In this document: in pieces, positions 11,801 to 22,937 of the stretch
Position numbering within the stretch: the stretch's first letter is position 1
Layout: every line of letters begins with the position of its first letter
Assembly (NCBI GenBank): GCA_050084985.1
Contig: JBITNC010000001.1
Coordinates: 204,786,001 to 204,850,000 of the forward strand
Length of the DNA stretch: 64,000 nucleotides
Source of the DNA: Nageia nagi
Lineage: Eukaryota > Pinophyta
Direction: 5' to 3'
The notes under the pieces: model-generated
Told to the model about the DNA's origin: nothing
Databases searched by the model: none
Seen by the model: the letters and a program-made list of their open reading frames with translations, nothing else
Translations under genes and position numbers: made by a program

Positions 11801-13464
11801 TATCATTTTCTCTCTTTCATGAGTGTATAACCCATTACTATAATATGGTATCAAGACCCACATTATCTAAAGAAGAATTGGAATACAAAAAGAACATCTT
11901 AGTAGTACTAACTAGAAGGGGATACACTAAAATAAAATCTAACTCTAAGGATTTATATTATTCTTATGATAGAATGTAAATTGGTATCTATAGTTAGAAG
12001 TTTAACTATTTGAGTAAGTAAAACACATAAAGATAATCCTAAACTCAATTAGATGAAGAAGTTTAATTTTACACCTTACCAAAAAGTTGAAAATAATAGA
12101 AAGGGATAAAGGGGATTAGTTTGAAGTAGAGTGTTAATTATCATGATATGCCTAGAATTTGTTGAAATAGTTTAGAGACATGGGTTAATGGTAAACCTTA
12201 ATAATTATCCATAAATACCTAATAGATCTGATAATATATGAGTAATGATAGAAGGGAGAGATAAACTCGAAAACAACTTAGATGAAAGAGTAACCCTAAA
12301 GTAATCAATTCGATAAAAAAGGAAAGTTTTGGATGGATTAGGCAATGAAGATAATGTGGAATATTCATTGGTTGAACCTTCCTTGCTAAACAATAATCCA
12401 AAAGAATATACCTTGAGTAAGGATCACTTTGCACGACACTTCCTTTATAAAAGTAGTTGACTTTAGTGTCATCTCAAGGTAATTTATTAAACACTAGTAT
12501 GAGAACCTTTATAAAGTAGTATTAATTATGTAGTATCATACATATGGGATATTTTTAGTACTTCCAGATATCTTATGTAACTTCCTAAGCAAGTAATTTT
12601 AAGTCTTTCTACATACATTTTGCTTATTGATTTTAAAAATGAAGTATGATTTGTTTTAATACCTCATGTATAGTATGAACATGGAACTTAGATTCTTATT
12701 AATTGATTTGGGATCAATTATCTTAAGTTCATTAGGTCATGGGTGATTTTCATTTTGTAACCTTGTTTAAAATTAATTAGACTATACAAACCGCTCAAGG
12801 GTATTACTTCAATACCCATGGCTCCGTAAGATATGGGCATGAAGATGCTAGATCCCATGGTGAGCCTACCTGATAGATATAGATAGGCTAGTGTCTCATA
12901 TCCTCGATATGGTGTTATATGAGGATAGCAATTAAAAAAAATATGATTATCGGGTGAAGGTAATTTAGTATTCATACTACTTGTAGTTAAGCACATAGGA
13001 GTATGATGATTATTCCATAGATGATGATGTTACCCTTTCATAAGGAAGTTTGCCTAGGAAAAACTATTTACTCCTATGAGTCAAAGAGTTATCATTAGGT
13101 AAGGATTCATAACCTAGTGGATGTGCATTCTCTCGAGTGATATGGGCCATGAGTAGGAAACCACTACATCATGTACAATATATCTACTACATAGTTTGTA
13201 AAGTAGAAATGGTGGGGTCACATATGAGGCATCTCCTGAATGGGATGAGCATTATAGAGTGAACATTAGAAGATATTTAATTAGGTTTGATAATCCAAAC
13301 TTTACCCAATCTTTCCATGTGGGTGCTGACTAGATAGCAACATTGACAAGCTCATGTGAATCGCTTGGATCCATTCCTAGATCATTCAGGTGTATAAAGT
13401 AATAAAAAAAATTAGATATGAAATTTTAGGGTCTTGACTATTGAAAATATGAGGAAACATTACA
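8866..13464 (+). mobile_element. Very long (4.6 kb) solo LTR of a chromodomain gypsy element
   Basis: A 4,599-bp sequence homologous throughout to the 5' LTR of chromovirus A (33585-38807), but in the opposite orientation. Its start (8866, TATAATGACC, originally TG) matches the LTR start TGTAATGACC of A, and its end (13464, ...CATTACA) matches the end of A's LTR next to the primer site. It is flanked by a perfect 5-bp target duplication TAATC (8861-8865 and 13465-13469). No internal region is present, so it formed by recombination between the two LTRs of one element. Homology checkpoints include the block near 13320 containing CTTTCCATGTGGGTGCTGA and a TATA box at 9636. Minus-strand frames inside it (12205-12434, 12718-12996) are chance. 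Confidence 0.88.
9636..9644 (+). promoter_or_regulatory. Probable TATA box of the solo LTR
   Basis: TATAAATAA lies within CTTGGCTATAAATAAAGGGG. It falls at a position matching the TATAAATA boxes in both LTRs of chromovirus A, about 770 bp after the LTR start. Transcription from it would run rightward through the remaining 3.8 kb. Confidence 0.55.
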
Positions 13465-13647
13465 TAATCAAATTAGGAGACTAATCAAGAGGTAAAGTAA
13501 ATAGATAAAGTATAATGTTAAAATTTTAATAAGGATAAAATTCTCCTTTTATACAAAGAAGGATATGAGAAACATAATCTCCCATAACCATGGAGTGAAT
13601 TGGTTAAAGTTTTAATGAGGTATATCATCTTGGAATACCATCATAAG

Positions 13648-14097
13648 TGAATAAATTAACCCTTTCTTAATTAACTTCTACTCTACCAAGATCTTAAGAA
13701 GGCACCTACAACATCAACTCAATAGAACAATAACTCAAGCCAATATCATAATATATAAAGTGGTTCCTCCCTCCTTGGGAGTACATCCACTAACTAAGAT
13801 CTTCTTATTCTCAAGGATCTCTTTTACAAAATCTCTTCTCTCTCTCAAACTCTAAACCTATCACAAAGCTTGCATAACAACTGTGTAATATGAGAGGAGG
13901 GGGTTCTTCTTCTTTATTTATAAGAAGAAACCCATTCTATATTTAATCATTTTTCTATTTTTAATCTTTTACCTATTTTTAATCTTATTCCTATTTTTAT
14001 TCCCTTAATACTTTAAGGTATCTAAAGATACTTTAAGTATTAAGTGAATTTACATTAAAGAGAAATATTACACAATATTACATTACAAATTCTAACA
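13648..14097 (-). repeat. 3' LTR of the copia element
   Basis: Read on the minus strand it starts TGTTAGAATTTG at 14097 and ends at 13648, where the plus strand reads TGAATAAATTAACCC. It is clearly homologous over its whole length to 21309-21754, with scattered substitutions and small indels. Confidence 0.92.
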
Positions 14098-14106
14098 CTC
14101 CTCTTT
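14098..14106 (-). other. Polypurine tract of the copia element
   Basis: On the minus strand AAAGAGGAG directly precedes the 3' LTR start TGTTAGAA. This is the expected position and composition. Confidence 0.8.
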
Positions 14107-15169
14107 AATGTAATATTGGAATAGAGCACAAAGCAAAGAAGAAAGATAGAGTAAAAGAGAGTTCTCCTCCAAAGAGATACAAGTGGAGATGAAAACTTTT
14201 ACATCATTGATAAATAATCAAGATCTTAGTTTGAAACTCACTATAATAATATTTTACAAAATGGTTTACAATATAATCATTAACCATAACTGGTTTCACT
14301 GTAAGTGTAGTTGATCAATACTAATGACATGTGAGCCTCCATGAGCTTATCCACTCAAAGTAAGTAACTTGCATTCTTAAAATGAAACCTATAAGCTACA
14401 AGAAGTTCATAAACAAGATTAGTTAGATGCATCATATAACATTCATATCAATCATAAGATAAATGAACTAAGTAATGCCATCCATAAATTGATCAATGAT
14501 ACACTATAAATCATCACAAAGATACCAAGCTAATACTTATAGTCATCTACTGTATATAAAAATATGTGTTGATAAATAATAAAAAGAGCATATGCATATA
14601 TAACAAACTCACCTATGGATAACCAAATAGTACTAATAAACATATATTGATTCCTCACATAGTGATAACAAAATAAAATGTACCATGAGTTCCTCACACA
14701 GAGTGAACTAACCATGAAGGAGTACATTTATATCAACACTATACAATGAATAATAGGCTCCTAGGGATGAAATTGTCATCACAAATATGAATTCAAACTT
14801 CACTCCCCCTTAAGGACAACTTCACTACCGTAAAAAAGTTTCAAAGTGTGCACAACAAAGTTTCTAAAGTGGCTATTGAATAAATTAAAAGAGTCAAATT
14901 TAGATGAATAGAGCCATAGTTATTTCATCAAGAACTTTCTCTTTGATATAACATGCTGCGATTTGTGGTACACTATAATTCATCACAAATATGCCAAGCC
15001 TATACTTATAGTCACCATAAGAGGAATGTATAAACAAAGTATACAAACTAAAAAAAAGTTTAACAACTTTATTAATAAGGAAGAAGTTACAATGGATTCA
15101 ATAAGAATTCAACATTTAATCCCTTTTTAAGGGTAACTTCACCAACCTAATAAACTCCCTAAGCTTACA

Positions 15170-16560
15170 AAATTGGGCTTTAAGAAAGGGCTTGGTGAAT
15201 AAATCAATAGAGTTTAGGGCTAATGGAAAATACTACAAGTGTAGAAGACCATACAAAAATTTCTCTCTGATAAAGTGGGCTTGGATTTCTACATGCTTTG
15301 TTATCTGATGGAAAATAAGATTCTTTACCAAAGCAATAGTTGATTGATTATATGAAGAAATTTGAGATGGATGAACTTGCTCATACCTAATTTATTTCAA
15401 AATATGCCTCAACCAAATGGTTTCATAGAATGCAACTGACATTGCATGATATTCAACCTCAGTGGTGGAGAGAGTAGTAGTAGGTTGCTTCTTGGAATCC
15501 CAAGAGATAACACCTAAACCATTGCTAAACACATAAGTAGAGGTTGATTTTCTATCATATCTATCTTCCACATAGTAATAATATGAGAATATTAAGAAAA
15601 AAAATTAGGACAACTTGTCATACTTGAGAGCAAGATCCTTAGTGCCCATAACTTACCTCAAAATTTGCTTAACTATAGTGAGGTGCTCAACATATGGTTT
15701 TTGTATAAAGTGATCCATCAAATTCATGGCAAAGGTAATATCTGGTCTAGATATAGTCAAATAAATAAGACTACCAATTAGTTTCCTATAAGCCATAGCA
15801 TCTACCAACTCAGATTTGGAATTAAGAGACAAAGTGATTCCAAGAGAGACTAGGATTACAACATGCTTACACTCTTACATTCAAAACTTTTACAAAATAT
15901 TTGAGATATACTTGAATTGATTAAGTATTGGTACACTTCCATACCAAGGTAGTAGTGCAATAGAACAAGATCAATCATTTCAAAATTTGGCTTAAGTTTG
16001 GACATGTAGTCTTGCATGAGGACTATATTATTCCCTGTAATCAATAGATCATACACATAAAGAAGAATCAAGATCAAATCTTGTCCTTGGCTGAGAATGT
16101 AAAGATCTATGTTAGATAAGCATTTAGAAAATCTAATTTCTTCAAAGTATCTGGAAATATTTTTGTACCAAGCCCTAGGTGCTTGCTTAAGTCCATACAA
16201 AGATTTTTTTAACTTACAAACAATGATTCTTTACCTTCCACCATAAACTCTTCTAGTTTGCTAATGTAAATTACTACATCTAAGTCACCACTGAAAAAAT
16301 CACTCTTGACATCAGGTTGAAAATTTTTTCATCTCTGAGCTGCTAAAAGAGCAAGGATTACCTTGATAGTAGGCATTTTTACCATTAAAGCAAAGGTTTC
16401 TTCATAATTAACTTCATATTTTTGAGCAAAAACCTTCGCTACTAACTTTGCTTTATATTTATCAATCTCTCCAATTGAATTATATTTGACCTTGTAAATC
16501 CATTTATTACTAATTACATTATGTTAATTAGGGTAAGGAACCAAATCCCAAGTTTGATTC
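15170..16560 (-). pseudogene. Copia reverse transcriptase and RNase H, degenerate
   Basis: The reverse transcriptase part contains MYGLKQAPRAWYK (starting at 16200 and reading down) and then LYVYDLLITGNN. The family has YVDD at the catalytic site; here the first Asp is Tyr, which should abolish polymerase activity. Further down, broken frames give YRKLIGSLIYLTISRPDI, the usual connection region. RNase H follows at about 15590-15170, with DRKSTS...YVFSNG, SWDSKKQP, LSTTEVEYHAMS and, near the end, HVEIQAHFIRE. Frameshifts and stops occur throughout. This is the last coding part before the 3' LTR, as expected for copia. It would have copied the RNA into DNA and removed the template. Confidence 0.9.
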
Positions 16561-16625
16561 TTCCTTAGAGCCTCATACTCCACATTCTTTGCATTTATAC
16601 AACACTCATGCTTTGAAGCTTCTTT

Positions 16626-18010
16626 TTAGGATGAGGGCTCATTCTTGCTATCAATTTTGGTAAATAAGAATTTATTAATGATCATACTTATAGTTATCTT
16701 TTTTATTGAATAGTTTTGTTCCTTAGTTGATAAATTTACACTAACATCCATATAAAAAGTAGACTCTTTAGGAAGTTCATTGAACTTTACATATCTTGAC
16801 ATAAATAATGCTTTGGAGGAAGGTTGGTATAGCTTGTAGCCTCTATGCTGATTATCATAGCACATAAAGATACACTTTTTGGATCTCTTATCTAGCTTAT
16901 TCCTTTTCTTAGGAAAAACAAAGGCATAGGCATTACAACCAAAGACCCTAAAGTGAGAGATGTTAAGTTTCTTTTCTATCCATGTCTCATATGAAGTTTT
17001 ACCTTCAACTACTTTTGAAGGATAGCTATTTAAGATGTAGATTGCAGTATTTATAGCTTCATCACATAATAATATAGGAAGATCTCCCAAATATATATCT
17101 TATCATTTCCTTAGTCATCCTATTCTTCCTTTCAACTACACCATTCTGCTGAGTGTAAGGGATAGTAAATTGCCTCTTGATTCCATACTTGGTATAAAAA
17201 TAATTGAATTTATTGCTATTATAATCATCACATTATTAGATATCAACATCTTGATTTTGAATCTAAACTAATTTTCTACCAAGGCTTTGAAATCTTTGAA
17301 CCTATCAAAGGTTTGATCCTTGTGCTTTATAATATAACCAAATATTATCCTACTAAATTCATCAATAAAGGTCAAGACATAAGATGCTCCTCCAAGCAAC
17401 TTAGTTAAAAATAGACCCATTAAATCTAAATGCATAAGTTAAAGAGGTTTAGTAGCTCTTATTGCCTTATCTTTTAGAAATTTTTGCTGATTCATTTTAC
17501 CTAGAATGCATTTCTCACAAAGATCAATTACAGGTAAACCTTTCACAAGTTCATGATCTTTCATAACTTGAATGTTCTTATGGTTTAGATGGCCTAATCA
17601 ATGGTACCAAAGATTGCCTATAGAATAAATATTAGTAACAAAATACATCTTTTTTGAAGATTGATCCATTATGTAAAGGTCATCTTTTATTAGATGTATC
17701 ATCAAAGTGGTAAGACCCTTTTTCATGCACCAAGAGTGTGACTTAAACTAAAGGAATAACCTTTTTTTGCAATCTGAATTATCGAAAGGAGATTCATAGT
17801 GAGTTTTGGAACATAAAGTATGTTATCAAGAATCTTTTCTTATATCAACATAGTCCTAATACCTTGAACATCAAAGAATGGATTATCACCTATCACAACT
17901 ACATCTTTTCTATACTTTTGAAAGTTTTCAAACTTATCTTTTTCGAAACACATGTGATTAATGCATATAGAATCAACAATCCAATCATTTGAAAAAGTGT
18001 GACACTTGGA
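16626..18010 (-). pseudogene. Copia protease and integrase, degenerate
   Basis: Reading down from 18010, WIVDS marks the aspartic protease active site. The family has DSGAS; here DS is followed by Ile-Cys, so the catalytic Gly is lost. A GAG-pre-integrase region follows, with LDNILYVPKLTMNLLSI and a histidine and cysteine zinc-binding site around 17660-17500. The integrase core includes LTFIDEFSR, and the segment at 17090-16626 contains DEAINTAIYILNSYPSK, SHFRVFGCNAYAFV and KLDKRSKKCIFMCY, all typical of the copia integrase C-terminal half. Several stops and frameshifts separate the pieces. The native enzyme would insert the DNA copy into the genome. Confidence 0.88.
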
Positions 18011-18114
18011 GTAAAATGAATCAACATAAGCATAATTATTATTCTTCTTCTTATTATTATATTTTTTTTATTTTTCAAATCCTTTTTCATCTTGATCTTT
18101 TTTTTTTTCTTGAA

Positions 18115-18925
18115 GCAATCAACTTTCTTATGACCATAGATGTCATAGAAATTACAATTTTCATCAAATTTGGATTTGTTTTTTTTTTAAATTATCATGA
18201 TCATAATTTTTCTTATTTCCACCTTTCTTGAATTTATTCTTAAGAGCATGAAAACCCTTCTTTTAGTTATAATTTTTCTTTTTGAAGTGAGGCTTCATTG
18301 GACCAAGTACCATAGAATAATACATAGGTGTGATGATCAACACTTTATTGTTAAGTGTTTCCTCATGCTTCATGAGAAGCCTTGATAAATTTTCTAAGAA
18401 GAATACTTCTTTTTCATTATAAAGCCTAGTTTCAATAACAATCATAATCTGACTAAATTTTGCAAAGAGGGTTTGAAGAATGATGAAAGTTAAAAACTCA
18501 TCATTGATCTAATTGCAACCACACCAAACAAGTTGGGTCCTAAGGTAAAAAATCTTATTTATATATATAGATATACTTTTATTTTCCTCTTGATGTGATT
18601 GAAGTAACTTCTAAAGAATGCTGAACCTTATAGAAACTTTAATGCCAAGGTAGATACTCTTTAGTTTATCCCAAGCTTCCTTTGCAGTGTTTAAAGAAGA
18701 TATCATGAGGAGGATCTCATCTAAAATTGCATAAAATATCATAGATGTTTCCTAATCATGCTTAGTATTATAAGCTTTAAGTTCTTTCTCCCCTGATGGA
18801 GCAGCTTGCTTTTCATTGAAAATCATCCAAAGTTTTCATGGTTGGAGTTCTGCCTTCATCCTAGGTTCCCAATTACCATAGTTGGAACCATATAAGATAT
18901 GTTTGGGTGCAAAAGAGTTTCTCAT
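18115..18925 (-). pseudogene. Copia gag with zinc knuckle, degenerate
   Basis: The frame opens at the ATG at 18925-18923 with MRNSFAPKHILYGSNYGNWE, the usual start of copia Gag (UBN2-type). It continues through SISIYINKIFYLRTQLV and LLMKHEETLNN with stops and shifts. A CCHC zinc knuckle lies at 18156-18115 (CNFYDIYGHKKVDC); its second Cys has become Tyr, so RNA binding by this site is probably lost. Gag would form the particle and package RNA. The next segment downstream is the protease. Confidence 0.85.
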
Positions 18926-21294
18926 TGATACATAAAATATGAAGGAGATCAATAATGTAAGCATACATATTTAATTTAAAAATATTAATCATACAAATAC
19001 ATATTTGTGATAATCAACAAATAAAATGTTTAAATTGTTAACAAGAATTATAATCATACATCCAACATCTTTATCACCAAGTATAATCATAGAGAGAGAA
19101 GAGTTGAAGTTTATTTTCTTATATAAAATTAGGTCTTCATCTAGATGCCTGCAAGGAGCCCAAGTTCTACCAATCCTTAACAAATTCACCTTGGGCAGTG
19201 ATATACTCTCACAAGGAGAAGTAGTAGCTATTTTCCAAGGTTGTGATGTATGTTGGATTGGCCAAATTAATTCTCTTGATTAAATTTTTAGTTTTTCTCT
19301 TAGGTTATCAAGATAATTTCTGAACAGATGGGCAAACATATGGTATCACTACACACATGCTTGTACACCTATATGGAGTTAAATCTAGACTAATAAAGGA
19401 CTCAGAGGAAATTAAGAAGTACAAACTTTTCACCACTTAAATCATCAAATTAAAAGGCTCCAGTTTGCCTTATTCTCACCTCATGTTACAAAATAAATAT
19501 ACGGATGTATTCATTTTAGGGGAAACAAATTTCAATGTTTGCATAATTTGTATATAAAGTAAAAGTGCAAAATAAATAAAATGCTTTTTTTAAAAGGGAA
19601 CTACATCTAACATCATACATAAGTATTAACCAAAGAGTCTAATAGGTTTTGTCACAACCCCTAATGGAACTCTTTACAAAGATTCATTAATTTTAAGTAA
19701 CAACAAATGAGCCTAAGAATCCAATGGATTTTGTTACAACCCCTAATGGATCTCTATACAAAGGTTCATTATCAACAAATTGAAGAATTCTCCCCTTGTT
19801 ACTTAAAAATGGACATTAAAATAATTTCTTATTTGTAATTTATCATCAAAAAAAATTCATAAGCAAAAAATATTTAAGAGAACTTTATCCATCCTCATGA
19901 ATTAGAAAAAAATAAGAAACCATGCAATTTAAAATTTTTATCCACATAGCAATAATCATGCATTAGGAAAAAATATTAAACCATGCAAAAACTAATTTTA
20001 TCTATCCACATGTGCAATAATCATGCATTAATAAAAATAACATTAATCCATGCATACATAATTAATCCATTCATAATTAGCATTAATCTATGCATAATTA
20101 ATTAACATTAATCCATGCATACATAATTTCTCACTTTGTGTCTTAAATGCATGCTTTGTTTAAAAAAAATTCCTTAAAATAATTGGCACTTAAGGTAAAA
20201 TTAGCAAATAAAGAAATATTTTTTTTTTGAAAAATGCCTATAGTAAAATTAACCATAAAAAGAAAGTCAACACCTTTCTAAAAAATTTCCCCCTTCTTTT
20301 TTTTAAAAAATATTCCCCCTTAAAAATAGAAGCCACCCTTTTTTTTATTAAAAAAAACTTTTTATATTTTTTTAAAACAAATATATATATATTAAAAAAC
20401 TTTATTTATATATATTTAATAAATATATATGTGGGCCAAGCTGCGTGCCTAATGGTTTCGAGTTAGTAAGGTTGCATCATGCACATCCAAGGGCCATGGG
20501 TTAGTAGGCCTTACCATGCATACATAAGGGCCATGAGCTAGCAAGGTTGCATCATGCACACTTAAGGGTCGCAGGTCGGTTGGGCGTGCGCCCCATAGGG
20601 GGCTGTGGGCCGATTGATCCATGCCATGCATGCCAAGGGGATTGGGGTGGATTTTTTTTCTTTTTCTTGAAAAAAATATTTTAATAAAATAAAAAAAAAT
20701 ATTTTTAAAATTAAATAAAAATAGTTGTATATTTTTAAAAAAATAATACAATGTTTTGTTTAAAAAAGTAGTATATATATATATATTTAAAACTGTCAAT
20801 CTTTGCATGCATGCAATTTAATTTTTACAAGCGTACTAGTGTTGTAATTTTTTTTTTCCAATAATAACATTATAGTTAAAAAAGTTGCAAAACTTTTAAC
20901 TATCTCTATACTGAGTAGATACTTGCAAATTTAAGCTATAATAACTCATTATTGCTAAATTTAAGCAAATCTACTTGCTACACACTAAATAATTTTACTT
21001 AAAAAATTGCAACTAACAAACTATTGTTAGTAAAAGTAATGCATAGCAATAGTATAAGAATGAACTAATATGTTAGTATTGCCAAAAAATAGCAATTATA
21101 TCTACTTTGAACAAATTTTGCTAAATAAAACTTGATAATCAAGGAACCAAAATGGTTAGTAATAAAGCAAAATTTGATAATGAACAAGTTAGGAGGGAGA
21201 TTATACTTTCAAGCCCTTTTTACCTCAACAAAGTAGATGGAGAAAGAAGTGGTACTACTACCTTCAAAGATGTGAAAAGGAGCCTCTAAGAAAA
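18926..21294 (-). other. Long untranslated leader of the copia element
   Basis: About 2.4 kb separate the primer site from the gag start, long for a copia element. It is AT-rich with homopolymer runs. It contains a duplicated motif around 19616-19790 (TTGTTACAACCCCTAATGGA and a close copy), repeats of ATGCATTA/ATCCATGCAT around 19960-20130, and a short GC-rich repeat island at about 20430-20652. No recognisable protein is encoded. Part of it may be an unrecognised insertion. Confidence 0.65.
20462..20574. repeat. Three ~38-bp tandem repeats in a GC-rich island
   Basis: Units at 20462-20499, 20500-20536 and 20537-20574. Each begins G(T/C)TAG(T/C)A and contains CATGCA and AAGGG(C/T)C. The first and third are closest (AAGGTTGCATCATGCACA is shared). 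The following 75 bp stay GC-rich and contain GGCGTGCGCCCCATAGGGGG. The island is framed by extremely AT-rich runs. Confidence 0.8.
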
Positions 21295-21306
21295 GCTTTG
21301 ATACCA
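21295..21306 (-). other. Primer-binding site of the copia element, tRNA-iMet
   Basis: On the minus strand TGGTATCAAAGC lies two bases after the 5' LTR end. It differs from the canonical TGGTATCAGAGC by one G-to-A change. Confidence 0.88.
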
Positions 21307-21308
21307 CT

Positions 21309-21754
21309 TAAAGAATTTAACCCTTTCTGAATTAACTTCTACTCTACCAAGATCTCATGAAGGTATTTACAACATCAATACAATAGCACAATAATTCAAG
21401 CCAATATCACAAGATATAAAGTGGTTCCTCCCTCCTTGGGAGTATGTCTAAATAAGATCTTTTTATTCTCAAGGACCTCTTTTACAAAATCTCTCCTCTC
21501 TCTCTCAAACTCTAAACCTATAGCAAAGCTTGCATAATAACTATGTAATGTGAGAGGAGGGGGTTCTTCTCTATTTATAAGAAGAAACCCACTTTATATT
21601 CAATCCCTTTTTTATTTTTAATCTTTTACCTATTTTTAATCTTATTCCTATTTTTATTCCCTTAATACTTTAACGTATTTAAAGATACTTTAAGTATTAA
21701 GTGAATTTACATTAAGGAGAAATATTACACAATATTACATTACAAATTCTAACA
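21309..21754 (-). repeat. 5' LTR of the copia element
   Basis: On the minus strand it starts TGTTAGAATTTG at 21754 and ends at 21309, where the expected terminal CA has mutated. It is followed by the primer site and preceded outside by ATAAG. Confidence 0.92.
21571..21579 (-). promoter_or_regulatory. Probable TATA box of the copia 5' LTR
   Basis: Minus strand TATAAATAG, conserved in the 3' LTR around 13914-13922 as TATAAATA. It lies about 180 bp into the LTR. Confidence 0.6.
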
Positions 21755-21833
21755 ATAAGATGGTTCTTAGCTATCATTTTTATCTTTTAAATCACCTTTG
21801 AAAGAACAAAGATGTTAATTTATCATATTTCTT

Positions 21834-22121
21834 GATGTATGCAAATATGGAAGAATATAAAAGGCCCACGAATTATTTGATAAGGTGCATTATGTAGACA
21901 CAATTTCATGGAATGCAATGATTGGAGGATGTGAATTCATGGCCACAATAAGGGTTTTCTTAGACTCTTCCATTATGTGCCATTATGGGAGCTTGGGAAG
22001 AGGGTATGCAAATCCAAGAAAAAGTAGTGTAAAATAGGTTTGTATATAATGTTGTTGTTTTGAATACCTTGAAATACATTTATATAAAATTTGGAATAAT
22101 ACATAAGGTTCGAGAAGTAAT
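21834..22121 (+). pseudogene. Pentatricopeptide-repeat (PPR) protein fragment
   Basis: Translated pieces in shifting frames match plant PPR proteins of the PLS type. First come LMYA and KYGRI, then KAHELFDKVHYVDTISWNAM, corresponding to the common MYAKxGRIxxAxxLFDxMxxxDxxSWNAMI pattern. After a frameshift, LPLCAIMGAWEEGMQIQEKVV and then NVVVLNTLKY...HKVREV match the next repeats. PPR proteins bind organellar RNA in plastids and mitochondria. Only about two to three repeats remain, with at least two frameshifts and two stops (one TAA in a Glu/Gln position), so this is a dead fragment. The copia element ends 80 bp upstream. It is the only trace here of an ordinary host gene family. Confidence 0.75.
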
Positions 22122-22590
22122 TTTAAGTAGAAGCAATCTTCATGTATAAAAGCACAAAATATATATTTTAAAAAGGCCCTCTAAAATTTGAAGTAGAAGC
22201 AATTTTTATGTGTAAAACTAGACTCTATAATAACTAGTTTTTACCTAAAAAAGTTTAAGCAAAAGATTTGAAGGCATAACTTGAAGGGGGAATGATGTTA
22301 GTCATAACAAGTAAAAGCTGAAGGAAAGATGAACACTTCAGGGATCGGTATCATGACTTATGAAACTATGGAAGTAATCACACTATGGGAGAAAAAGAGA
22401 TGAAATGGCTAGGAAGGAAGCCTCAATGGTTAACATCCTGATCCCCAATATCTCGATGGTCAAGATCCTGGTAAGGCTTGGTATCCTGAGCCTAATCGAG
22501 ATCTCAAACCTATACATGGGATCCTAGGTATGCATTAGAAAAATCTAACTTACATTGATTTCCTCTAAAGTGAGACTCAACTTCTTTCAC
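22122..22590. other. Non-coding junction, no gene seen
   Basis: Between the PPR fragment and the first recognisable Tat1 sequence I see no protein similarity. A motif AGTAGAAGCAAT occurs twice, about 65 bp apart. The breakpoint that removed the 5' half of Tat1 should lie here. Confidence 0.5.
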
Positions 22591-22619
22591 CCACCCCACT
22601 ACATATGTTGTTAGCCCAG

Positions 22620-22760
22620 TTAATCCATTCAAATATCTTGTAGCAAAGAAGCATTTATCAGGAAGGATAGTTTAGTAGTTGATGTTGCTACAAGAGTTTG
22701 ACATCAATGTGGTGAAGCAAAAATTTGTGAAAGGATAGATAATTGAAAACTTGATAGTAT
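22620..22760 (+). pseudogene. Tat-type RNase H C-terminus, degenerate
   Basis: The translation reads NPFKYLVAKKHLSGRIV, then WLMLLQEFDINVVKQKFVKG after a stop. This matches the end of the Tat RNase H domain (pattern P..YL..K..LSGR...W...L.EFDI....QK.IKG). A stop replaces the residue before Trp, and another follows KFVKG. Reverse transcriptase would have lain upstream but is gone. Confidence 0.8.
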
Positions 22761-22937
22761 AATTTCCTAAAATGATGGTATAATGGTATATAAAGAATTT
22801 TCAAATGGATATGATGAGGATTCACATTATCAATGATGTGTAATACTATCTGAATGCTATCAATGATGTGATGGTGAAGAGATGTCTATCCCAAATGAAT
22901 TTGTTTGGTACATAGAGGATGAAGCTACAACTTAGAT

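Larger units (their letters stand above)
13648..21754 (-). mobile_element. Complete but degenerate Ty1/copia retrotransposon
   Basis: An 8,107-bp element on the minus strand, bounded by LTRs of about 450 bp and a perfect target duplication ATAAG (13643-13647 and 21755-21759). Reading on the minus strand: 5' LTR (21754-21309), primer site, a long leader of about 2.4 kb, gag, zinc knuckle, protease, integrase, reverse transcriptase, RNase H, polypurine tract and 3' LTR (14097-13648). The order integrase before reverse transcriptase defines it as copia. All coding parts are interrupted by stops and frameshifts and several catalytic residues are changed, so it is inactive. The LTRs differ at many sites, so the insertion is old. 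Confidence 0.93.

Noticed and set aside
12205-12996. Overlapping minus-strand frames inside the solo LTR.
   Set aside because: They are antisense to the LTR, overlap each other, and are not conserved in chromovirus A.
20449-20808. Minus-strand open frame of 119 codons across the GC-rich repeats.
   Set aside because: Its composition is dictated by the tandem repeats and a Phe/Ile-rich A/T stretch; no domain or start context supports it.
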